A DNA stretch of 64,000 nucleotides from Bufo bufo (Eukaryota; Chordata; Amphibia; Anura; Bufonidae). The stretch's first letter is position 1; each line of letters starts with the position of its first letter. The stretch spans positions 267,456,377-267,520,376 of the forward strand of contig NC_053391.1 in the NCBI RefSeq assembly GCF_905171765.1, in the 5' to 3' direction. The notes below the pieces were generated by a model. It was not told the origin of the DNA, searched no databases, and worked only from the letters and a program-made list of their open reading frames with translations. Positions 56,240 through 64,000 of this stretch are shown here, piece by piece. The translations under genes and the position numbers were made by a program.

Positions 56240-57291
56240 TAGTGTTGAGCTCGAATATTCGAATAGCGAATATTAATCGCAAATATATCGCAACTTTGCT
56301 AATTTGCGAATATTTCTAATATAGTGCTATATATTCGCTATTTCGAATATTCGTCATTTTTTAACATCTGAAAACATGATTCCTCCCTGCTTCTTTCTTG
56401 TGGGTCAATGAGTCATTGTTCCACAAGCAACTTAAGCAGTAAGGAATCATGGTTTCATATGGAAAAAAAATGACGAATATTCTAAAAAACTAATATATAG
56501 GAAAACTTTAGAATTTTTTTAGAATATTCGTTATATTCTAAAACAAGTATATATAGCAATATAGCGAATATTCGTAAAATACACATATAGACTGCAATTT
56601 AGCTAATATAGTGCTATAGTATTTTTTTTAATAGTGTAAATTTTTTCCAAATCTGAAGTTCGGAAGAGAAAAAAAAAATTGACTATAAAAAAAAAATTAT
56701 TATAGCACTATATTAGCTAAATCACAGTCTGTGTATTTTACGAATATTCGCTATATTGCTATAACTTTGTTTTTTAGAATATTTGTAATATTCAAAAAAA
56801 CGAAGTTATAGCAATATAGCGAATGTTCGTAAAATACACATATAGACTGCAATTTAGCTAATATAGTGCTATAGTATTTTTTTTTTTATAGTGTAAATTT
56901 TTTCCAAAACGGAGAAGAGACAAAAAAATTTGACTATAAAAAAAGATTATAGCACTATAGTAGCTAAATTGCAGTCTATATGTGTATTTTACGAATATTC
57001 GCTATATTGCTATAACTTCGTTTTTTAGAATATTCGTCATATTCTAAAACAAGAATATATAGCAATATAGCGAATATTCGTAAAATACACATATTAGCCA
57101 TAGCCAACCAATAGGAAAGTTACCTTATACAGTTAAAAGAAAATCGCAATACACGAATAATTAAATCGCATATTGTTCGCTATAATTAGAATAATTACGA
57201 ATATTTGATTTTGACAAATATAAGACGAATATTCAATCGAATATTTACGAATTATCGCGAAATCGAATATGGCACCTCCCGCTCATCACTA
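56240..57291. repeat. hAT-type MITE of CGAATATTCG palindromes, 1052 bp
   Basis: The ends TAGTGTTGAGC and GCTCATCACTA are inverted repeats with one mismatch. GCTGTAAC at 56232-56239 and 57292-57299 is a perfect 8-bp target duplication, typical of hAT. The interior is a set of inverted and direct repeats built on GCGAATATTCG and GCAATATAGCGAATATTCG, with oligo-A/T separators. No coding sequence. Confidence 0.88.
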
Positions 57292-57442
57292 GCTGTAACA
57301 TCGCATCCCACTCTTCTTGAAGGGCGGCCCTCAGGTCATCGAGTGGGGTAAAGAGTTACAAGCCTTTACACGGTGACTTAGCTCATCCCATAGGTTTTCA
57401 ATGGGATTCAAGTCTGGAGAAAGTGCAATCTGCTCCATTTGA

Positions 57443-58615
57443 TTTAGGTTGGTGGGAGGACACTATAGTTTTCACAGATGAGTTTTCACAGTACACCAAG
57501 CACATTATGTTTTGGGGTCGTTATATCGACGATGTTTTGATTTTGTGGGATGGCACAACAGCACTGTTTCATAACTTTGTTGCCAGCTTAAACCAAAATG
57601 ATGTAGGTATGAAATTCACCTCAGAAATACATCAACATACGCTCACTTTTCTTGACCTGCGAATTTCTGTGGAATCTGGCGGCCGCATCAGGACAGAGGT
57701 CTATCGAAAACCAACCTCAACTAACACCTTGTTACATTGGCAGAGCTATCATCCTCTGCCTTTGAAAAGAGGATGCCCTACCGGCCAATACTTATGTGCT
57801 CACCGGAACTGCTCCGACGACTGAGGTTTTGCTCGAGAATGTGACACTTTGCTGCACCGTTTTCACCAACGGGGGTACCCAAAAAAGACCTTACATGAAG
57901 CCTTCCATAGGGCCAAGAGCACCAACCGAGTAGACCTCCTAGTAAACAAACAAACAACTTTTGAGACCTCACCAATAAGATGCATTGGCACCTTTGATGC
58001 ACAACACCGGAAGGTGTTCCAAATCTTACAAAAGCACTGGCATGTGCTAAGTACTGACAATGACCTCAAGGAGGTTGTATCATCTAAACCTAAGATTACG
58101 TATCGGAGGGGTAAAAATCTAAAGGATTTTTTAGTGCATAGCTTCCATAGCACGGATCCACCAAAAAACACCTGGTTGAAGTCCAGTACAGTAGGAACCT
58201 ACCCATGTGGTATATGTAGCTTCTGTTCATATGTACAAAAATTAAAGATGTTTACAAACCCCCTGCATGACAGGAAATATGAGATCAGGGAATTCATCAA
58301 TTGTCAAACAATGGCATTGTCTACATTGCACTCTGTCCGTGTCCCAAACTGTATGTGGGCAAAACATCTCAAGAATTCCGACGACGAATCTGCCAACACA
58401 TAAGCAGTATTAATACAAAGTCGGATACAACAATATCAAGACACGTCAGAGCTTTTCATAATGGAGATCCGAAATCCCTAAAGTTTTGTGTGCAAAAAAA
58501 CCTTGGGGGCACGGAGAGGGGATTTAGATAAAATCCTGCTACAAGAAGAGACAAGGTGGATCTACCGCCTGAATAGCCTTAGCCCCAACGGGCTTAATGA
58601 AGGCTTTACCTATAC
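57443..58615 (+). pseudogene. PLE5 reverse transcriptase end and GIY-YIG endonuclease, frameshifted
   Basis: The first frame begins directly after the target duplication with LGWWEDTIVFTDEFSQYTKH and contains the RT catalytic motif FWGRYIDDVLILWDG (about 57510-57555). It stops at 57822; the next frame (57849-58403) holds the RT tail and linker (RCIGTFDAQHRKVFQILQKH, then KPKITYRRGKNLKDFL) and a cysteine group (CGICSFCSYV). A further shift leads to the nuclease (IVYIALCPCPKLYVGKTSQE, then RRRICQHISS). It closes near 58615 with a SLSPNGLNEGF-type end. At least two frameshifts and one stop; upstream RT motifs are lost to 5' truncation. Confidence 0.87.
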
Positions 58616-60128
58616 ATCATTTTTGTAATATGAAGACAGCACAACATATTTTGAAGACAGAAACAGAATCCAATGTGAGCAGATACAAACGCTGGTTTAT
58701 TAATTTACTAATAGCATATTTATATTATTTTGTGGTGGGTAGCAAACAGAGCCGGATATAGGTATTACCAGTTTGAGCCAACATCTCCTCATACCAATGT
58801 TGACAGCAGTTAGAAGTTATAAAGTCAGTAAACATATGACAAGCCATCGTTAGGATGGCATTATAAATACAAAAGAAATATAGTGAAAAATTGTACTTCC
58901 AATAACCATCATTAAAATATGAGGAGATCGAGAAATGATGTAGCCCTCAGGGTTTCTCATACTGTGTCTGTAAACTGAAAAATTTGCTCTATATAGATGC
59001 GCAATAGCAGCGATACCTTTGGCCAGGTTTCCACTGGCCCTGTGCTGCAGGCGCAAATGCATATGAACTAGTGGTAATACGAACTAAGTATAGGAGCAGC
59101 CGCAGTACCGTACTGAGCCCCTTTTTTCCTCTAAGTCCCGGCGCATGCGCAGTTGAAACTAGTGGGTGCAATAGATGATAAGTGTTTGCGGCGTTTTTTA
59201 GTGCGCAGCTGAGCCTTTTGGCTCTAAGTCCCAACGCATGCGCAACTCTAAGATAGGAGCAGCCGCATCACCCTTTCTTCCTCTGTGCCTGCGTCTAAGT
59301 CCCGGCGCATGCGCAGAAAATCAGTAAGTACGAACTGAGGACAAGTGTCTGCGGCGACCGGCACTGCGCAGGGGGCTTTTTCGTCTAAGTCCCAACGCAT
59401 GCGCAGTATGAAGAAATGGACACATATGCAGGGTAAGTGTTTGCGGCGGCCCCTACTGCGCATCGGGTCATCTTGGACCTCCCCTCCTAGTGACGCCATT
59501 AACCTGTCATGGCAACAATGTTTGCAATGATAGGTTACAAGAAACTAGTTTGTTCCATACCCCCTCCGGATTGGTGTCTCCTCCCACAGGAAGTGAGAGA
59601 TGAGAGGTTAAATTCCCCCACCAGCGTTAGGTATTCAAGTCTGCCCGATACCCCTGATGAAGCCAGAATAGCTGGCGAAACATGTTGGGGGGCGGAATCT
59701 AGGTTTTAATTTGCTGGACCCTATTGAGCTATTGCTGCGATCTATGTGCTTGATACAATAACAAACATTGCCATCAGGCTCATCTAACATTGGTGCTTAT
59801 ACCCCAAATACGGGGGCCAAGTAGTTATCAGGCACGGCATAGAACTGTGTTCATACAGCTGGGACGGTGGTGTGTGGTTGAGCGCTGTTAGTGCACTCCC
59901 GCCAACCTATACACCTTACCGACCCCTTTATTTACAGCATCTCTCATGGGGCACAGTGTTTTTAACCCTTTAGATAGCTCACAATATACTTTCAACATTT
60001 TTAAAAGATGAATAAGTAAAAGTTATGCTTTATTAGTCTGGGACAAGAGTGGTTAGTAGCCGTTTAGGCAGTAGTTTTTGAGTAATAATAAACCCTTCCC
60101 AGATAGGGTCCTATATAGGAAATATTTA
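58616..60128 (+). repeat. PLE5 3' untranslated and terminal region
   Basis: Non-coding. Between 59100 and 59470 several copies of TAAGTCCCGGCGCATGCGCA-type words occur, a short diverged repeat. The hammerhead lies at 59648-59690. Confidence 0.7.
59648..59690 (+). ncRNA. Hammerhead ribozyme, PLE5
   Basis: Core CTGATGA (59654-59660), stem II GCCAG/CTGGC around AATAG, GAAA (59677-59680), the stem III word CATG and cleavage triplet GTT. Stem I is short: CCC with GGG. All invariant bases are present. Confidence 0.7.
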
Positions 60129-60141
60129 CTGCTCCATTTGA

Positions 60142-60890
60142 GGTACCCCAGTCTCCAGCAGCCATTCCATAATGATGCGACCTCAATGAGCTGGCACAAT
60201 TAGGCCTGTGTTGTTTATGCAGAGGCACAATTACTGGATTAATGATGTAATTCAAGAAGTATGGGCTTGTCACTGTACCATTCACAAAATCTAGGGCAGT
60301 TCTGTATTGACTAGACACACCTCCCCACACTGTAACACTGGCACCACCAAAGGCCCGTCTGGTGACAAGAGTGGATGATGAATAGTGCTCTCCTTGACGT
60401 CTCCAATATCGTTGGCGGCCATCATTTCTGCTTAGTGTGAATCAAATTTTATCAGTGAACAGAACTGAGGCCCCCTGGTCTCTCATCCAGTGTAGATGCT
60501 TCCTGGCCCAAGCAAGACGATGACATCTATGGTTAGGTAGCCTTGCAGGTCATCTAGCACGCAGACCACGCTGATGTAAATAGTTTCAAATGGTCTGACG
60601 TGACAGTTGGCTGCCTCTCACCCCCCTTAAATGTGCCTGGAGTTGTGTGGCATTCATCATCCAGGTCCGCAGGGCATTGTTCACAATGAAGCATACATCA
60701 GTGTGGGATGTGGCGAGAGGATGTCCACTTCTATGCCTTTCTGTGACTCTTCCAGCCTCTCTGTATCTTTGTTGCAACCTGCTGATGACACTCTGTGACA
60801 CTAAGCTCAGTGGCCACTTCCGTCTGAGAACATCCTGCTTGAAGCCTCGCAACGGCAAGGTACTGTTGTCATATTGGTCTCATGATGTCA
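60142..60890 (-). pseudogene. Tc1-like transposase, N-terminal and core part
   Basis: Minus-strand peptide pieces read SQSVISRLQQRYREAGRVTE (helix-turn-helix), GVRGSQLSRQTI, and VWGGVSSQYRTALDFVNGTV. The stretch that should carry the second catalytic Asp is missing: RPN is followed directly by CASSLRSHHYG. The third catalytic residue lies across PLE5, at 57360-57430, where the minus strand reads [14 protein letters not shown]. Several stops and frameshifts are also present. Confidence 0.8.
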
Positions 60891-61171
60891 AAATGTGAGC
60901 AGTATGATGAGAAGGACTGTTTAAAAACCAATTCTAATTGAACCAGTAAATTTATTGGGCAAACACTTGTTGTGAATTTTGCTGTTAAGCTCCTTGTTAA
61001 AGAACAGAAAGTTGTAAAAAATGCACTGAAACATTGAACAGTTGGACAGGTGCATTCAAAAGTTTAGAGAAGGTAACATTAAGTTCACCTGTAAAGTTTA
61101 GAGTACATTTTAGGTTTATGCTGACATTTCACCCACAAGCCAAATATCCCTAACTTTTTGTGAGTAATGTA

Positions 61172-61600
61172 TATGCTGCAGGAGGTGCTGGATATGTGCC
61201 TATAAAACATTTAAGTACTGTAAAAGCTTGGGGGTCATGTGATCCTCCAGCATCATTCTCCCTGCCCTGTTTCCCTGTAAAAGTAAAATGACAAGTGCAG
61301 TTTTGCATGATTTGTCTGAAGCAGGTCGTCAAAAAATTGGATTCGTTTGACAAAAGTTTTGTTAAATTTGTGACAAATCCGATTAGTTTCGAATCAATTT
61401 CCTCATCTCTAAGCTACACTAGTAATAGCCAAATGGGCCAGCTTTCAGCTCAAGAAATTAAAATTAACTTACCGGTTATTGGACTTTCCAGAACCCATGA
61501 CGGCACCTGAGAAAGATCTGCCCCTATAGTTGGTCAGGAAGCCTTAGCGCAATTTGAGAAGGGAACATCTCTGATGGACTGCTTGGCACCCCGACTGGGT
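61172..61600. other. Unassigned non-coding stretch
   Basis: No gene is supported. Two repeat-like words (TTCGTTTGACAAAAGTTTTG at about 61343; CCAGAACCCATGACGGCACC at about 61489) suggest pieces of interspersed repeats. Confidence 0.3.
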
Positions 61601-61639
61601 GCCTCCGCCAATCGATGCTTCCCAGTGCTCACCGAGTAC

Positions 61640-62390
61640 TTCCAAGCACTCCACCGGACACCATCAGCACTGTAGTCCCTACTTCCAGCGTTACAGCTTG
61701 GATGGGTTCTCGCTGTCCTCCACCCACCCTGGGCCCAAGACCAGGATCCAGCTTCCAGTGGATAGAACCATGTTGTAATCCCAGGTGAGTATAATACCGA
61801 TAGCAATCCCCAGAGTAAATATAGCTGTTCCCCCCACACATGAGATGAGACTCTATGTTGAGGGTGAAACAAATCAAGAACTCTCTTTATTGAAGACCAA
61901 CTCAGTATATATACAGTTCATGAAGTCTAACAACATAACTCAATCAAACATGAACAGCATGCAAACAGACATCCCCTCCCCAGTGTCTTTATGAAAGAAT
62001 AGAGAGAGAGGAGACACATGTGATGGGATTATCTCCTGATTGTATCATAAGGTGATCTACTCCTCTACACCGGAGTTGGCTACTTCTAGAGTCAGCTATT
62101 TTAATCCCATCACTAACACAATAGAACAAAGGGACAAATAAACTAACACATTCATTGGGAGTCTCAGTGCAGAGTTAACACTTTTTGTGTTGTGGGATTC
62201 ACACCCTGCACTTTTAATGGGCAATAGGAAAGATGTGGCCTATAAACTCAACACATAAATCAGGGTTAATAGTTCCTTGTAACTCCAAGAGGCCTGAGGG
62301 GGGTCTCCATAGTTCTGTGTCCATAGGCTAGCCCTCAGGCTTCTCCAGCAGCCCCATTGACGGTTCAGTCCATCACATTTCTCCCCTCCC
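61640..62390 (-). repeat. Probable LTR on the minus strand
   Basis: On the minus strand a purine tract (TTGGGAGGGGAGAAA, about 62400-62388) is followed by TGTGATGGACTG, a plausible LTR start. Further on come a TATATATA box (about 61912) and AATAAA (about 61885), in LTR order. The far end and any target duplication are unresolved, and no matching second LTR lies in the window. Confidence 0.5.
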
Positions 62391-63210
62391 AACAGTAGAC
62401 TAACCAGGTACCTGACCTCCTGTCGGTCGGTGCCTGAGTTAGTCGAGTAGCCCACCCATAAACAAACACTGGTCCTGTTGAACTCTGGGGCCTGGCTGTG
62501 TTCTGTATGTCCCCAGCTGTTGAGTGGGTGTCTGCTACTCCTTGCTGCATTGTTGCTCTCTAGCTTGGAGCTGTGGGTATTTGGTGGGAAGAGTCCAACT
62601 GCTCTCTGCACAGATGCCAGCTTTTCCACTGGGACGGGGTAAGTGGGTATTGTTGTCTCCTCCACTACCCACAGGACCCGGTTGGGCAGCTGCTGGTGAG
62701 GAGTAGGACCGACTGTCCTCCCTTCTAATACTTCCAGCTGCAGTTGGGTATCTGGGACGGCTGCCCAGCATCCCTGAAGGGCTGGTAGAAAGACCTTGGT
62801 CCCAACTCCACCTTCCAGTTGTGGTTCCCCCCAGGACGAGTCTATGAGGTCCCACTGTAATTGAGAAGAGGGACCAGCTGTCTCCTTCCAGTATTTCAGG
62901 CTGCGCTGGGGAGAGAGACCGGTTGTCTCCTCTCCCTGTAGGGTAAGCTGGCGCTGGGGAGTCAGACCGACTGTCTCGACTCCCGGTAATGCTGCCTGGT
63001 GCTGGGTAGTGGTACCGACCATCTCCACTCTCAGTGATGCTTGTTGCTGCGGGGATGAGGGACCTACAATCTCCTCACCCTGTGATGCTGACTGCCGCTG
63101 GGGAGAGAGACTGGTTGTCTGCTCTCCCAATAACATACTTGGCCGCTGGGGAGTAGGACCAACTGTCCCTACTTTCGGGAACTCTGGCTGTACCTGGGGA
63201 TCTGGGCCGG
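62240..63210 (-). CDS. Long proline/glutamine-rich frame with a minisatellite, function unknown
   Basis: Minus-strand frame of 365 residues in all; the first 42 (63337-63211) belong to the adjoining piggyBac-type repeat, so the authentic part starts upstream of the break and is incomplete. It consists of repeats of about 16 residues (GLTPQRQLTLQGEETTGLSP, PSSPQQQASLRVEMVG and similar), then less regular sequence. It has no domain I recognise, no transmembrane segment and no cysteine cluster. It ends inside the probable LTR. It could be the 3' part of an LTR retrotransposon's coding region or a chance frame kept open by a repeat whose length is a multiple of three. Confidence 0.35.
62905..63205. 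repeat. 48-bp minisatellite
   Basis: Units begin near 62909, 62960, 63008, 63056, 63105 and 63154, each with a variant of a GACCGACTGTCTC word and ending CGCTGGGGA or similar. Unit length of about 48 bp is divisible by three, which keeps the minus-strand frame open. Confidence 0.8.
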
Positions 63211-64000
63211 CTTTTTTTTTACAAAGTTGGCATTTGACCAAGATATTTATCTCACCCAGCATGGGTATATGTAAAATGACACCCCAAAACACATTCCCCA
63301 ACTTCTCCTGAGTACGGCGATACCACATGTGTGACACTTTTTTGCAGCCTAGATGCGCAAAGGGGCCCGCATTCCTTTTAGGAGGGCATTTTTAGACATT
63401 TGGATCCCAGACTTCTTTGCACGCTTTAGGGCCCCTAAAATGCCAGGGCAGTATAAATACCCCACATGTGACCCCATTTTGGAAAGGAGACACCCCAAGG
63501 TATTCAATGAGGGGCATGGCGAGTTCAAAGAAAAAAAAATTTTTTGGCACAAGTTAGCGGAAATTGATTTTTTTTCCGCTAACTTGGGACAAAAATTTCA
63601 ATCTTTCCTGGACTCAATATGCCCCTCAGCGAATACCTTGGGGTGTCTTCTTTCCAAAATGGGGTCATTTGTGGGGTGTTTGTACTGCCCTGGCATTTGA
63701 GGGTCTCCGCAGTCATTACATGTATGGCCAGCATTAGGAGTTTCTGCTATTCTCCTTATATTGAGCATACGGGTAATGAGATTTTTTTTTTCCGTTCAGC
63801 CTCTGGGCTGAAAGAAAAAATGAACGGCACAGATTTCTTCATTCGCATCGATCAATGTGGATGAAAAAATCTCTGCCAAAAAGAAAAAGGAGGGGAAAGG
63901 CGTCTGCCAGGACATAGGAGCTCCGCCCAACATCCATACCCACTTAGCTCGTATGCCCTGGCAAACCAGATTTCTCCATTTACATCAATCGATGTGGATG
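63211..64000. mobile_element. Second copy of the piggyBac left-region repeat, partial
   Basis: 63211-64000 matches 2428 to about 3240 throughout (for example ACAAAGTTGGCATTTGACCA at 63220, and ATCAATCGATGTGGAT at the end). It begins at the centre of the palindrome of the first copy rather than at a TTAA terminus and runs off the window. No coding part is reached. Confidence 0.85.

Larger units (their letters stand above)
57443..60128 (+). mobile_element. PLE5: 5'-truncated Penelope-like element
   Basis: CTGCTCCATTTGA at 57430-57442 and 60129-60141 is a 13-bp target duplication. The content is the RT end, linker, GIY-YIG nuclease, a long 3' region and an intact-core hammerhead at 59648-59690. 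Confidence 0.88.
55951..61169 (-). mobile_element. Tc1/mariner transposon split by a hAT-type MITE and by PLE5
   Basis: TA at 55949-55950 and 61170-61171. The ends CACTACTTACAAAAAGGATG and, reverse-complemented, CATTACTCACAAAAAGTTAG pair, and the similarity continues inward (TTTGGCTT then GGGTGAAAT). The transposase lies on the minus strand in pieces at 60898-60142, 57429-57300 and 56239 leftward. Confidence 0.85.

Overview
The window reads as intergenic DNA from a large, transposon-rich vertebrate genome, most likely an anuran amphibian. This is inferred from the mix of families: piggyBac with TTAA ends, several Tc1/mariner families, three chromodomain Gypsy elements, hAT-like and Harbinger-like MITEs, and many Penelope-like elements (PLEs) carrying GIY-YIG endonucleases and hammerhead ribozymes. 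I found no host protein-coding gene, tRNA, rRNA or CRISPR array. Every sizeable ORF I can explain belongs to a mobile element, and most are broken.

Layout. 1-467: end of a Tc1-like element. 1449-6690: piggyBac element with a two-frame transposase and nested palindromes. 6989-11368: about 4.4 kb inverted pair of 5'-truncated PLE copies (PLE1), flanked by a 14-bp duplication. 11656-13306: decayed Tc1-like element. 13307-15216: MITEs and a Tc1 end. 15217-about 21850: a TTAA-bounded repeat split by Gypsy1 (16074-21692, duplication CTTTA). About 21850-23220: unassigned. 23220-24401: PLE2 inverted pair meeting at a hammerhead ribozyme. 24408-27062: PLE3 inverted pair with an RT/endonuclease remnant. 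27063-32160: Gypsy2. 32909-34514: Tc1-like element. 35830-36240: lone PLE terminal region. 36178-38255: a repeat-unit array broken up by MITEs. 38256-55888: PLE4, a nearly complete PLE split by nested insertions, among them a Tc1-like element (44282-50776) that itself carries the young Gypsy3 (45051-50319, duplication GCCCC). 55951-61169: a Tc1-like element split by a hAT-type MITE (8-bp duplication) and by PLE5 (13-bp duplication). 61600-63210: LTR-like end plus an ORF with a 48-bp minisatellite. 63211-64000: part of a second copy of the piggyBac repeat.

How the parts work. PLEs use an RT with a YIDD motif plus a GIY-YIG nuclease. Their terminal repeats carry small hammerhead ribozymes, and I read five with intact cores. 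All three Gypsy elements have a primer site just inside the 5' LTR that is complementary to the predicted start of their own RNA, which implies Tf1/sushi-type self-priming. Gypsy3 also keeps gag and pol in different frames across a GGGAAAC slippery heptamer. Duplications and nesting give a relative insertion order at several places.
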